From Ww85 sp963745765 (lineage in GTDB: Bacteria > Desulfobacterota > Desulfobulbia > Desulfobulbales > Desulfocapsaceae): DNA of 64,000 nucleotides. Made by a program: the position numbers and the translations under genes. The DNA is taken from positions 62,001 to 126,000 of the forward strand of contig CAVUYQ010000011.1 of assembly GCA_963745765.1 (NCBI GenBank), written 5' to 3'. Positions 45,842 to 54,582 of this stretch are shown one piece after another (within the stretch, counting starts at the first letter, position 1; each line of letters begins with the position of its first letter). Under the pieces are notes generated by a model that saw nothing but the letters and a program-made list of their open reading frames with translations, was not told the origin of the DNA and ran no database searches.

Positions 45842-45881
45842 CAGAATTTCCGTCAGGCAGGGGCAGGCTTGTCTGCTGGAA

Positions 45882-45923
45882 AAAAAGAAAGGGATCATCC
45901 GGACGGGTGATCCCTTTCTTTTT
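45882..45923. terminator. Bidirectional intrinsic terminator after the fdh operon
   Basis: AAAAAGAAAGGGATCATCC and its complement form a stem of about 17 bp around the loop GGAC, with A and T tracts at both ends. It lies 41 bases after the cytochrome b stop and before the convergent gene ending at 45940. Confidence 0.9.
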
Positions 45924-45939
45924 ATGCATTTGCAGGAGG

Positions 45940-46956
45940 TCAGGGCCGGGTATTATACATCTCCCAGGCGGTATCAATCATCCGGTTGGCAAAACCCCAC
46001 TCGTTATCGAACCAGGCCATGACGTTTACCAGCCTGCCGCCGCAAACGCTGGTATGACCGGCGTCCACTACCGCGGAATGCGGATCATGAGTGAAATCAC
46101 AGGAGACGAGAGGAAGTTCCGTGTAGCCAAGGATTCCCTTGAGGTTCCCCGCTGCCGCCATCTTGAAAAGTTCATTGATTTCGGAAGCAGACGCCTGCCG
46201 GCCGATAGAGGCGGTGAGCTGCATGGTGGATACATTTGCGACCGGAACACGCAGTGCAACGGCGTTGAAACGATTGCTCAGGTGAGGGAAAAGCCGATCG
46301 ATTCCTTTGGCCAGTTCGGTATTGACCGGTATGATCGAATTACCTGAACTCCTGCTTTTGCGAAAATCAGGATTGTGATAGGCATCAATAACCGGCTGGT
46401 CATTCATCATCGAATGGACCGTGGTGATCACCCCGTTGTTGATGGAAAATGATTGATCAAGAAGGTTAATAATATGGCTGATGCAGTTGGTAGTGCAGGA
46501 GGCATTCGAGACGATGCGGCAATCTGGCGTGAGGCTTTCATTATTCAACCCGAAGACGATAGTGGCATCGACATCCGGTTGGGCCGGGCAGGAGAAAAGT
46601 ACTTTTCCGGCACCGCTTTCAAGATGCTGCAGTGCGATCTGTCGTTCGATAAAACTGCCGCTGCATTCGAGTACGACATCAACCTCGAGATCTTTCCAGG
46701 GCAACCGCCCCGGATCAGGCTCCCTGGTGACGCGGATGGCATCCTTGCCGATAAACAGGTGTTTCTCATTACAGCTGACCTGCTGTCGAAAGGTTCCATG
46801 CGTGGAGTCAAACTGGGTCAGGTGGGCGATGGCACGGATATCGGACAGCTCATTGATGCCGACAATAGAGATCTGCTCATTCCTCTCTGATTCATAGAGG
46901 GCCCGTAAGATACAGCGGCCAATCCTGCCGTAACCGTTGATTGCGATTTTCATCAT
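45940..46956 (-). CDS. epd: Erythrose-4-phosphate dehydrogenase-like GAPDH homologue
   Basis: 338 residues (ATG 46953 one codon in is equally possible). NAD-binding INGYGRIGRCILRAL at the start, catalytic Cys in SNASCTTNCISH (about 155), His in ITTVHSMMNDQPVIDAYHN, and WFDNEWGFANRMIDTA near the end. The MNDQ.VIDAYH and SIIPV.T.LA runs resemble E. coli Epd more than glycolytic GapA, where the corresponding stretch is TQDGPS-like. Epd makes 4-phosphoerythronate for pyridoxal phosphate synthesis. Assignment to Epd versus GAPDH is from motif look only. Confidence 0.85.
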   Translation of the reverse strand: MMKIAINGYGRIGRCILRALYESERNEQISIVGINELSDIRAIAHLTQFDSTHGTFRQQVSCNEKHLFIGKDAIRVTREPDPGRLPWKDLEVDVVLECSGSFIERQIALQHLESGAGKVLFSCPAQPDVDATIVFGLNNESLTPDCRIVSNASCTTNCISHIINLLDQSFSINNGVITTVHSMMNDQPVIDAYHNPDFRKSRSSGNSIIPVNTELAKGIDRLFPHLSNRFNAVALRVPVANVSTMQLTASIGRQASASEINELFKMAAAGNLKGILGYTELPLVSCDFTHDPHSAVVDAGHTSVCGGRLVNVMAWFDNEWGFANRMIDTAWEMYNTRP

Positions 46957-46976
46957 TGTTGTTCCACTGAACTGAC

Positions 46977-47207
46977 TCAGACGCCAGGGTAAACTATTTT
47001 GACTTTGGGATCATCGAGCTGATTATCGGTAATTACCGGGATCTCCGGCAGAACATTCTGCTGCATCAGCAGAATAGTCGTGTCCGGCGGCGGCTCTTGT
47101 AAACAACCAACTCTTCGATACAACGATTTTAATGAAATAAAACCGGTACCATACCATGGCTTTGATGACAACGAAAAACGGGCGGGAATGTGTCGCTTTT
47201 CGCGCAT
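46977..47207 (-). CDS. Hypothetical small ORF upstream of the Epd-like gene
   Basis: 76 residues from ATG 47207, ending PDDPKVKIVYPGV-like (exact end KVKIVYPGV) 20 bases before the Epd-like start. The C-terminal half (LLMQQNVLPEIPVITDNQLD) looks protein-like, but there is no ribosome site and the longer frame runs into repeat copy D. It could be the stump of a gene cut by the repeat or a chance frame. Confidence 0.3.
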   Translation of the reverse strand: MREKRHIPARFSLSSKPWYGTGFISLKSLYRRVGCLQEPPPDTTILLMQQNVLPEIPVITDNQLDDPKVKIVYPGV

Positions 47208-47230
47208 GAAAGCATGTCGAGTATTTTTAT

Positions 47231-47399
47231 GGCCACCTTGAATAATTTCTTTTTCACCCGATCTCTTCACTATACTCAGGGTTTTATCCTTGAAATATCA
47301 AATATATGCACCACAAGAGTACTTCCTGCGGGGCGCCTGCGGAAAAATTTCTCGCAGGCCTTGATCTCGGGTGAATAATCTAATTATTCAAGGTACCCT
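47231..47399 (+). repeat. Dispersed TIR element, copy D (full length)
   Basis: 169 bp with exact 13-bp terminal inverted repeats ACCTTGAATAATT and AATTATTCAAGGT at 47235-47247 and 47383-47395. Internal landmarks: TTTTATCCTTGAAATATCAA, CAAGAGTACTTCCTGCGGGG, GCGCCTGCGGAAAAATTTCT, CCTTGATCTCGGG. No coding potential of transposase type. Intergenic, upstream of the CinA-like gene. Confidence 0.88.
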
Positions 47400-47467
47400 T
47401 ATGATGTCGTAAACATGATACAAGGTGTCGGCCTGAAAATCAGGCCCATGACCGTTGACGGGACTTT

Positions 47468-47557
47468 ATGAAGCGTTTACCCGTTTCATCTGCCGTCATC
47501 ATGCTTATGGTAACGGCTGGCTGCTGCTGCAGCATATTCAAGATACCCTGGAATTAA
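47468..47557 (+). CDS. 29-residue lipoprotein-like micropeptide
   Basis: ATG 47468 to TAA 47557. Basic start MKR, hydrophobic stretch VIMLMVTAG and a C-C-C run (VTAGCCCS) like a lipobox, then only IFKIPWN. It resembles entericidin-type tiny lipoproteins or a truncated lipoprotein signal. It ends 13 bases before the CinA-like ATG. Ribosome site weak. Confidence 0.35.
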   Translation: MKRLPVSSAVIMLMVTAGCCCSIFKIPWN

Positions 47558-47570
47558 AGGCGGTGTGAGC

Positions 47571-48329
47571 ATGAAAAAAGCAATGACGAAGGCAGGTCTG
47601 GTCATCATTGGTGATGAACTTCTGCAGGGCAGAAGAGTCGATAAGCATTTTCCCCATGTACGTGGTTATATGGATGAGCTGGGTGTGGATATTTCCTGGG
47701 TTTACTGGCTCGGCGACGAAACGGACCTGCTTATTGAGCATTTTCAGGCGATTAAACAAAGAGGCGATGTCTGTTTCAGCTTTGGCGGTATTGGCGCAAC
47801 GCCTGATGATCTTACCAGGCAGGCAATGGCCGAAGCCCATAGTGTGTCGATAGTTCCGCATCCTGAAGCGGTCAGGTTAATTGAAAACCAGTTCGGCGAA
47901 GGGGCTTACCCGAATCGTATCCTGATGGCCCAGCTGCCCGCGGGGGCTGAACTGATTCCCAACCAGTTTAACAATATTCCCGGTTTTTCCATGGGTGAAA
48001 TATATTGCCTTCCCGGTTTTCCCGAGATGGCCTGGTCCATGATGCAGTGGGTTGTTCAGACCTATTATGATGTTTCACAAAACCCGGAGAACTTTTTCCA
48101 GTCGTTTGTTGTTCCCGGGGCCCGTGAAAGCGAGTTGATCAGGCTGCTTGAGGATACTCAGCAGCGTTTTCCAAATGTTAAGCTGTCAAGCCTGCCGCGA
48201 TTTCCCAAAGCGGGCGGCTGGCAGGTCGAACTGGGGGTGCGCGGCAGTGAGCGGACGGTTCTCCAGGTCGAGGAAATACTGAAATCGGAACTGCTGAACA
48301 GGGGATACCATCCTGATAATAACCGGTAG
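47571..48329 (+). CDS. CinA-like molybdopterin-binding domain protein
   Basis: 252 residues from ATG 47571 (MKKAMTKAGLVIIGDELLQG), well placed after AAAGGCGG; a GTG two codons earlier is possible. GDELLQGRRVD, FSFGGIGATPDDLTRQAMA and a PAGAELIPNQFNNIPGF run are the MoaB/MogA-type fold of CinA N-terminal domains (nicotinamide-nucleotide amidase partner). The C-terminal amidase domain of full CinA is absent. Such short forms are common in delta-proteobacteria; function uncertain, possibly ADP-ribose or nucleotide-related. Confidence 0.87.
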   Translation: MKKAMTKAGLVIIGDELLQGRRVDKHFPHVRGYMDELGVDISWVYWLGDETDLLIEHFQAIKQRGDVCFSFGGIGATPDDLTRQAMAEAHSVSIVPHPEAVRLIENQFGEGAYPNRILMAQLPAGAELIPNQFNNIPGFSMGEIYCLPGFPEMAWSMMQWVVQTYYDVSQNPENFFQSFVVPGARESELIRLLEDTQQRFPNVKLSSLPRFPKAGGWQVELGVRGSERTVLQVEEILKSELLNRGYHPDNNR

Positions 48330-48416
48330 AAGCAAAGAGTTACGTGCGTTACTGCCTGCTTGTCTTTTTCGGGTTGTGCTGGTACAAGTGCATCTTGTCA
48401 ATCAGATTTGTTACAC

Positions 48417-49085
48417 ATGGTGAATAACATGAGTTTGCCTGCGATTGAGTTTGAAACAAAAGAAAATCCTGAATGTTCTGTGATCTGGTTGCATGGCCTG
48501 GGTGCTGACGGCAACGATTTTGCGCCGATCGTGCCTGAGTTGAAACTGTCGCCGGAGAAGGGGATTCGATTCATCTTTCCCCACGCACCGCAGATACCGG
48601 TGACGATTAACGGCGGTATGGTGATGCCTGCCTGGTATGACATCCTTGAAATGGATATCGATCGAACGGTGGACATTACGGGGCTGCTCGGCTCGGTTGA
48701 TGCGATTACCGTACTTATGGATAATGAGCGTCAGCGGGGAATCAGAAGCCGTTCGATTATCCTGGCCGGATTTTCACAGGGCGGCGCGGTAGCCTACCAT
48801 GCTGCTCTCAGTTACCACGAGCCGCTTGGCGGTCTCCTGGCAATGTCTACCTATTTTGCCACTGCCGGCCAGATCAGCTATCATGAGGCCAACGGGCAGG
48901 TTCCCATTGAAATTCAGCATGGGCTCTATGATCCTGTTGTACCTGAAAAACTTGGCAGAGAGGCAAAATTAATTTTGGAAAAACAGGGGTATAAACCGAC
49001 CTATCGAACCTACCCGATGGAACACAGCGTGTGCCCGCAACAGATCAGTGATATTTCAGCCTGGATGGGGATGATTTTAACGTAA
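48417..49085 (+). CDS. Alpha/beta-hydrolase carboxylesterase (phospholipase/carboxylesterase family)
   Basis: 222 residues from ATG 48417; ATG 48429 (MSLPAIEFETKE) behind GGTGA is an equal choice. WLHGLGADGNDFAPIVPEL, nucleophile elbow AGFSQGGAVAYHA, acid in GLYDPVVPEKLG and His in MEHSVCPQQ form the Ser-Asp-His triad of the YpfH/EstB-type carboxylesterases. Cytoplasmic serine esterase of broad specificity. Confidence 0.9.
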   Translation: MVNNMSLPAIEFETKENPECSVIWLHGLGADGNDFAPIVPELKLSPEKGIRFIFPHAPQIPVTINGGMVMPAWYDILEMDIDRTVDITGLLGSVDAITVLMDNERQRGIRSRSIILAGFSQGGAVAYHAALSYHEPLGGLLAMSTYFATAGQISYHEANGQVPIEIQHGLYDPVVPEKLGREAKLILEKQGYKPTYRTYPMEHSVCPQQISDISAWMGMILT

Positions 49086-49169
49086 CATATTTGGTGCGAA
49101 GAAAAAGCGCACCTTTTTATCATTAATAAGAAACAGGATTTTACAGAGAGAACAGGGGGAAATCAAGTC

Positions 49170-49661
49170 ATGTTTACCGTCGCTGATATCAGGAATATAG
49201 CCATACAGATTGAACGTAACGGGGAAGAGGCCTATCGGCAGGCAGCTGAAATGGCAGCCGATTCCGGGCTGGCGGAGATATTTCTGTGGATGGCGGAGGA
49301 AGAGAAACGCCATGCGGCGTGGTTCGAGTCCATTCACTCTGATCACCCCCTCACCGAAGAGCAGCTGGCGTTGGAAAAAATGGGAAGACAGCTGCTGCAG
49401 GAGATGGTTGCGGATCAGACCTTTTCCCTGGAGCGTGAAAGACTGCAGAAAAGCCGTGATTTATCCGAGATACTGGCCCAGTCAAAGCTATTTGAACACG
49501 ACACGATACTGTTTTATGAATTTCTGCAGACCATGATAACTGATGATGAGGCTCATAGGCAGCTTGGCACGGTTATTGCCGAGGAACGCCGTCACTTCCG
49601 GCAACTGGGTGAAATAGAAGCTTCCGGCGACGGTAGCTGTACAAACCTGGCCCTTGCCTGA
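49170..49661 (+). CDS. Ferritin-like/rubrerythrin-type diiron protein
   Basis: 163 residues, four-helix bundle. Diiron ligands sit in IERNGEEAYRQAAE (Glu), MAEEEKRHAAWF (ExxH), LFEHDTILFYEFLQ and IAEERRHFRQLGE (ExxH). No rubredoxin domain at the C-terminus, so it is a rubrerythrin-like core of the kind that handles peroxide or stores iron in anaerobes. Four bases before the next gene. Confidence 0.85.
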   Translation: MFTVADIRNIAIQIERNGEEAYRQAAEMAADSGLAEIFLWMAEEEKRHAAWFESIHSDHPLTEEQLALEKMGRQLLQEMVADQTFSLERERLQKSRDLSEILAQSKLFEHDTILFYEFLQTMITDDEAHRQLGTVIAEERRHFRQLGEIEASGDGSCTNLALA

Positions 49662-49664
49662 ATC

Positions 49665-49898
49665 ATGCCAGCTTTATCAATGTTGAATGCTATCCCCATC
49701 CCGGTCCTGGTGGTACTCTGTCTGACGCTCGGGCTGGCGCCCTTTTTCCCTGAGCCGCACCTGTTGGAAAAACTGCGGATGCTCTTCACTGGAACCCTGA
49801 CCAAACCTGTCGATATCTTTGACCTGCTTATGCACGCTCTGCCCTTTGTGCTGCTGGCTGTCAGGCTGGTTGCATCATTCTGGAAGACAATGACCTGA
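49665..49898 (+). CDS. Small two-helix membrane protein (often annotated RND transporter)
   Basis: 77 residues. Helix 1 PIPVLVVLCLTLGLAPFF, a conserved-looking PEPHLLEKLRMLFTGTLTKP and DIFDLLMHALPFVLLAVRL. This small protein family is widespread in proteobacteria and is usually labelled RND transporter without evidence of transport. It lies 3 bases after the ferritin-like gene and 19 before the EamA gene, so it is probably co-transcribed with both. Confidence 0.75.
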   Translation: MPALSMLNAIPIPVLVVLCLTLGLAPFFPEPHLLEKLRMLFTGTLTKPVDIFDLLMHALPFVLLAVRLVASFWKTMT

Positions 49899-49917
49899 AT
49901 ACGAGCACACCGCTACC

Positions 49918-50850
49918 ATGAAAAATATACTTTTTTACCTGATCACCGTATTGATATGGGGGTCGACCTGGATAGGCATCAAACTGCAGCTCGGCATCGT
50001 TGATCCCATGGTGTCGGTTACCTACCGGTTTGCCCTGGCAACGCTTATTCTGCTGATCTGGTGTGTTCTTCGCAATCTTCGTATGCGTTTTGACGCACGG
50101 GAGCATGCCTTTATGTTTCTTCAGGGCGTTTTGCTTTTCGGATTCAATTATCTTCTCTTCTATATCGCTGAATTATATGTTGCCAGCGGCCTTGCCGCAG
50201 TTATTTTCTCAACTATTGTCCTGATGAATATCGTTAATGGTGCTCTTTTCCTGAAAACACCGATACATGGCCGGGTCGTCATCGGCGGCCTGATCGGTAT
50301 GGCGGGCATCATTCTTGTGTTCAGGACGGAAATCAGTTCATTTTCCCTGGAGAGCACGGGGCTTACCGGCTTTATACTCTGTCTGGCAGCAACCCTGCTG
50401 GCGTCGCTTGGGAATATTGTGTCTGCCCGCAATCAGAAAAGAGGGCTGCCGATCATTCAGACCAATACCTACGGAATGGCCTACGGAGCCCTGGTCATGC
50501 TGTTGGCCAGTGTGGTCACCGGCAGGACGTTTGATTTTGTATTGTCTTACCAGTACGTAGGCTCATTGCTGTACCTGGCTTTTTTCGGGTCGGTCATCGC
50601 CTTTGGCTGTTACCTGACCCTGATCGGTAATATCGGTGCTGATCGTGCAGCTTACGCTACCCTGCTTTTCCCTATCGTCGCACTGGCCATCTCAACGATT
50701 TGGGAAGACTATCACTGGAGCGTGTCCTCTGCCTCAGGCGTCGGATTGATACTCCTGGGCAACCTGCTGGTTCTAAGAAAGCAGAAACCCGTTTCAAATC
50801 AGCAAGCCGCGTCGCGCCGGACCCGTCTTTTCGGCAAGGCGACTCTCTGA
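49918..50850 (+). CDS. EamA/DMT-family metabolite exporter
   Basis: 310 residues with ten hydrophobic segments in two EamA repeats (ILIWGSTWIGIKLQLG at the start; LAFFGSVIAFGCYL, ADRAAYATLLFPIVALAIST in the second). The family exports amino acids or other metabolites in exchange for protons. The C-terminal tail is basic and cytoplasmic. Same strand as, and close to, the neighbouring genes. Confidence 0.9.
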   Translation: MKNILFYLITVLIWGSTWIGIKLQLGIVDPMVSVTYRFALATLILLIWCVLRNLRMRFDAREHAFMFLQGVLLFGFNYLLFYIAELYVASGLAAVIFSTIVLMNIVNGALFLKTPIHGRVVIGGLIGMAGIILVFRTEISSFSLESTGLTGFILCLAATLLASLGNIVSARNQKRGLPIIQTNTYGMAYGALVMLLASVVTGRTFDFVLSYQYVGSLLYLAFFGSVIAFGCYLTLIGNIGADRAAYATLLFPIVALAISTIWEDYHWSVSSASGVGLILLGNLLVLRKQKPVSNQQAASRRTRLFGKATL

Positions 50851-50880
50851 CATCCAAGACGTATGAGATAAAACAATACC

Positions 50881-51459
50881 ATGAAATCCTTTTCAACCTT
50901 TCTTCTCGGAATTTTGGGCTGGACGGTTGATCACGATGTGCCGAAACTGGATAAATATGTTCTTATCGGTGCGCCGCACACATCAAACTGGGATTTCCCG
51001 CTGACGCTCTTTGGTCTGTCCAGCATGGGCGTACGGTTTAACTGGGTGGCAAAGCATACCCTGTTCATCTGGCCGTTCGGTTATATCTTTGAAGCAATTG
51101 GCGGAATCCCGGTGAATCGCAGTGCCGGCACTACTTTTCTAAAAAATGCTATTGAGTTGTATCGGCAACGTACCCGTATGGTACTGGCGATAGCCCCTGA
51201 AGGAACACGGAGCAGATCCCGCTACTGGAAGACCGGCTTTTATACCATAGCATTGAAAGCAGGCGTACCGATAGCACTTGGCTATATTGACTATCCGAAA
51301 AAACGGATTGGTATAGGGCAGGTTCTTGAACCGTCGGGCGACCTCGAGCAGGATTTCAAAATTATCAAGGATTTCTATCGCGACAAGACTGGCAAGTATC
51401 CTGCAAACCAGGGGGAAATCCGAATCAGGGACGCCGGAAAAAGCAAGGCGGCCGAGTGA
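50881..51459 (+). CDS. 1-acyl-glycerol-3-phosphate acyltransferase-like (PlsC domain)
   Basis: 192 residues. HxxxxD motif in GAPHTSNWDFPLT (about 31-43) and the acceptor-site motif APEGTRSRSRYW (about 109) are intact, with FGYIFEAIGGIPVNRSAG between. No obvious transmembrane helix apart from a short hydrophobic N-terminus (FSTFLLGILGW), so a peripheral or monotopic membrane enzyme that acylates lysophosphatidate or a related acceptor. 30 bases after the EamA gene. Confidence 0.88.
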   Translation: MKSFSTFLLGILGWTVDHDVPKLDKYVLIGAPHTSNWDFPLTLFGLSSMGVRFNWVAKHTLFIWPFGYIFEAIGGIPVNRSAGTTFLKNAIELYRQRTRMVLAIAPEGTRSRSRYWKTGFYTIALKAGVPIALGYIDYPKKRIGIGQVLEPSGDLEQDFKIIKDFYRDKTGKYPANQGEIRIRDAGKSKAAE

Positions 51460-51787
51460 ACCAGGTGTTTAAGTTTCTCCGGTATGAGAGACGTAATCGA
51501 CAATCCCAAGACCATAAGCACCTGCAAAACCTGACCGGACAGACTTTCACAGGAGCCGGTTGACTTGTCTGTCAGCATGGATAAATTCTCTCTAGACATA
51601 TAAAGTTTGACAATTATACCGGGTACACGGGCGGTTTGCAGCTTCTGACCCGTCTGAAACCAGCATTGGCTCCGACGAGCATTTTCACCTTGACCCATTC
51701 TCGTCAGGGATTAGACAGGAGCGCCGGGCCTGGATCGAGGCGTACAGCGTGTGCTATGACGAGGATGGCAAAACTAGGAGGTGCGGT
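51460..51787. other. 328-bp gap before the epimerase gene, no gene seen
   Basis: TTGACAATTATACC (51608-51621) holds a -35-like TTGACA without a good -10 at the right distance. No repeat-family copy. A minus-strand frame (51375-51698) overlaps the acyltransferase end and has poor composition. Confidence 0.4.
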
Positions 51788-52693
51788 ATGAAGGTGTTTA
51801 TCACGGGCAGTCTCGGCTTCGTCGGTCGTCACGTTGCACGGGCCTTGCTGGACGACGGTCATCATGTAACCGGTGTTGGCCGCGGAGCCAATCCATCCAA
51901 CATGATAGAGCACCCGCGTTTCGACTACCTGGCGGCAGATACCGCTAAGCCTGGCGCTTGGCAGGAGCGGGTTTCCGGGCACGACATTGTCATCAACCTG
52001 GCCGGCAGGTCTATCTTTACCCGGTGGAGCAGGAAGGTGAAGAAAGAAATTTACGAAAGCAGGGTACTCACCACTCGCAATCTCGCCGATAGTCTTGCCG
52101 GTGCCTCGAAAACCCTGTTCTTCAGCACATCGGCGGTCGGCTATTATGGTGACAGAGGCGAGGATGTCCTTACCGAGGATGAACCCGCAGGAAATGACTT
52201 CCTCGCCACCGTATCCAGGGATTGGGAGCAGGCGGCCAGGCAGGCTGAAACGGAGCGTGTGAGGGTCGTGCTGACTCGATTCGGCATCGTTCTAGACCGC
52301 GACGGAGGTGCCATGGCCTCGATGCTGCCTGCCTTTAAACTCTTTGCGGGAGGACGTCTCGGCAGCGGCCGGCAGTGGTTTCCGTGGATCCATTTACACG
52401 ATTTGATAGGTGGCTATCGTCATCTTATCGATCACCAGGAACTGTCTGGACCGTTTAACTGGTGTGCTCCCCAGCAGACACGTAACAGTGAATTGACCGC
52501 GAAACTGGCAAAGAAAATGAATCGGCCGGTCATGCTGCCAACGCCAGCCTTTGTAATCAAGACGGTCCTGGGAGAATTCGGACAGGCACTGATCTGCAGC
52601 CAGCGGGTCCAGCCGGAGAGATTGCTGGAAACGGGGTACCGGTTTAGTTATCCCGACATCGACAGCGCCCTCGACGAGATCCTGCAGCGTTAG
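51788..52693 (+). CDS. TIGR01777-family NAD-dependent epimerase/dehydratase-like protein
   Basis: 301 residues from ATG 51788 (MKVFITGSLGFVGRHVARAL) after AGGAGGTG; the 13 codons upstream are leader. Extended SDR with GxxGxxG in FITGSLGFVGRHV, NLAGRSIFTRWSRKVKKEI, SAVGYYGDRGED (the YGD of this family replacing YxxxK), WEQAARQAETERVRVV and WIHLHDLIGG. This matches the SDR39U1/YfcH-type group, an NADP-binding family without a known reaction. The second SDR gene follows 66 bases later. Confidence 0.88.
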   Translation: MKVFITGSLGFVGRHVARALLDDGHHVTGVGRGANPSNMIEHPRFDYLAADTAKPGAWQERVSGHDIVINLAGRSIFTRWSRKVKKEIYESRVLTTRNLADSLAGASKTLFFSTSAVGYYGDRGEDVLTEDEPAGNDFLATVSRDWEQAARQAETERVRVVLTRFGIVLDRDGGAMASMLPAFKLFAGGRLGSGRQWFPWIHLHDLIGGYRHLIDHQELSGPFNWCAPQQTRNSELTAKLAKKMNRPVMLPTPAFVIKTVLGEFGQALICSQRVQPERLLETGYRFSYPDIDSALDEILQR

Positions 52694-52759
52694 CGGTCTC
52701 AACCATCTTTAGGCAGGAGCACGAGGCTCGTTTCGTGCTCCCCGGAAACGGAGAAGATT

Positions 52760-53494
52760 ATGTCACCAAAAGAGAAGCGGGTCGCCCTGGTAACGGGCGC
52801 CAATCGAGGACTCGGTCTGGCTATCAGCAGAATGCTCGCCAGCCGGGGACTTACCGTGATTATGGGTTGCAGGGATGAAGAGAGAGGCCGGTCTGCCGAA
52901 AAAACATTGAGCGCTGAAAATCTTGACGTGCATTTCACGCGTATCGATGTCACCGATACCGCATCTATCATTGCGGCCTTGGGCAAAATCGAGGATAGGT
53001 TCGACAGGATTGACGTACTGGTCAATAATGCCGGGATCATGATCGACGGAGGAACCGGTATTCAGGAAGTGTCTCTTACTGTGCTGCAGAACACGCTCGA
53101 AACCAACGCTTTCGGGCCATTGCTGCTCTGCCAGGGCTGCGCGCCGATCATGAAGAAGAACGGATACGGGCGTATCGTAAATATTGCCAGCAGCCTTGGA
53201 TCCTTGACCGATATCCTCAATCCTGAATCGCATCACTCGGCTCTGAAATCACCATCATACCGGTTGTCAAAAATAATGCTGAACGGAATTACGGCGCTGC
53301 TGGCCAATGACCTCCAGGGGGAAAATATCCTGGTTAATTCAGTTTGTCCCGGCTGGGTAAGAACTGATATGGGAGGACCGGAGGCCTCCTTGTCTCCGGA
53401 GGAGGCAGCGGAGACTCCGGTCTGGCTGGCTACCCTGCCTGACGACGGTCCAACCGGCGGCTTTTTCCGGGAACGCATGCCAATCCCGTGGTGA
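52760..53494 (+). CDS. Classical SDR family oxidoreductase
   Basis: 244 residues. Cofactor site VTGANRGLGLAISRML (TGxxxGxG), NNAG in VLVNNAGIMIDG, catalytic Ser in NIASSLGSLTD and the YxxxK motif as YRLSKIMLN, then PGWVRTDMGG. Complete catalytic tetrad, so an active NAD(P)-dependent carbonyl reductase; resembles plant/bacterial carbonyl reductase-like SDRs. Substrate unknown. The AGG-type ribosome site is weak. Confidence 0.9.
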   Translation: MSPKEKRVALVTGANRGLGLAISRMLASRGLTVIMGCRDEERGRSAEKTLSAENLDVHFTRIDVTDTASIIAALGKIEDRFDRIDVLVNNAGIMIDGGTGIQEVSLTVLQNTLETNAFGPLLLCQGCAPIMKKNGYGRIVNIASSLGSLTDILNPESHHSALKSPSYRLSKIMLNGITALLANDLQGENILVNSVCPGWVRTDMGGPEASLSPEEAAETPVWLATLPDDGPTGGFFRERMPIPW

Positions 53495-53554
53495 TCCGAC
53501 AACGTTCACCGCCGGTTTAATTTCCGGGTAACCAGCCCTTCTGAAGTTTCTCGA

Positions 53555-53857
53555 TCAGCCGCCGAAGTCGTAGTCGACCCTTACATTGGGGGCGTCGTTG
53601 TAACGGCTCTCGAGATTACCGAGTTTTACCTTGATGTCCTCTTCATCAGGTCGCCATTCAGTGGGACAGGAGATTCGCAGGTTTTCAATACGTTCTTCCA
53701 GTTCGCCCATGAGTATGTGCAGCGCATTGATATCCTCGAACATGTTTTTCTTGTCGGCGGTGCTCGCCTGATCCATCTTGCGAATGACATCGTCGAGCTT
53801 TGATCTCCATACGTTCAGTTCCATTTCCACATTGCGACAGTAATCTTTTATTTCCAT
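53555..53857 (-). CDS. Short coiled-coil protein of unknown function
   Basis: 100 residues from ATG 53857 (MEIKDYCRNVEMELNVWRSK), immediately after GGAGG; the five extra codons to 53872 cover the ribosome site. Highly charged amphipathic helices with heptad-like leucines (LDDVIRKMDQAS, ALHILMGELEERIENL) followed by a more polar DEEDIKVKLGNLESRYND. No transmembrane segment. Small proteins of this look are common next to stress or redox genes in delta-proteobacteria; I do not recognise this one. Confidence 0.7.
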   Translation of the reverse strand: MEIKDYCRNVEMELNVWRSKLDDVIRKMDQASTADKKNMFEDINALHILMGELEERIENLRISCPTEWRPDEEDIKVKLGNLESRYNDAPNVRVDYDFGG

Positions 53858-53872
53858 GATAACCTCCATCAT

Positions 53873-54582
53873 GTTTTTTTCTTTGCATTACCGGGAAGGG
53901 AAATGCTTTCCCGTTTCCGGCGGATCTGTCTCTGGAACCATGAGTTCGGCAAGGGGTTCTGCCCGTTATGAGTCTGAGATGTGCCGCATGAAGCTCAGGA
54001 TGCCAACCATTCCCTGAAACCTAGGTGAGGCAGGTGGATCGCCGGAAGAGCATTTACTGAGAAAACGGGAATCATGACTCTTCATTTCTTCATGCAGGTC
54101 GCCGGGGCAGCCCTGAACCAAGCCCGTGTCCCTTTCCATCAAATACATTAGTGACGACGTGGTTAGATGTCTATGTCCGGAATCTGTCATTACTTGAAAA
54201 CCTGCCCGGGATGTTCGTCTCTGACAGCGATGCCGAAACAGCTTCCGCCATTGATGGGGCAGAGTCCGGGGGGATCGCATTGAAGAGGCGAGTGCTCCCT
54301 GTCCGGCCCTCGTTAACGGTCTCCAGGAAAACGACTGACAGAACTGTCCAAAAACGGTGTGTCTAAAGGTGATCACCGTCGAGTGGAGTCGGGTGGCCAT
54401 GTCGCTTGAGATCACGGCAGCTCCCGGCATGGCGGCCGTGGCTTGATATTGTTCGGGGTGGAGGACAAACATTCATGGCAGGAGGATCAGCGAACTGAAC
54501 CTCGCGATTGTTACATGCAGGAGCTACATGACGGTTGCATCAGACGGACATTAGTTTGATTCCTGCCATTCCGGTCGTGATA
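53873..54582. other. 710-bp region without a supported gene
   Basis: The longest frame is minus 54472-53966 (168 codons), rich in Ser, Arg and His and without a ribosome site; it reads like a non-coding frame. No hairpin or repeat-family copy found. It may contain decayed sequence or the promoter of the minus-strand coiled-coil gene near its left end. Confidence 0.4.

Noticed and set aside
51375..51698. 107-codon minus-strand frame
   Set aside because: Overlaps the 3' end of a clear acyltransferase gene on the other strand and has no motif.
53966..54472. 168-codon minus-strand frame
   Set aside because: No ribosome site, composition rich in Ser/Arg/His as in non-coding frames, and no recognisable domain.
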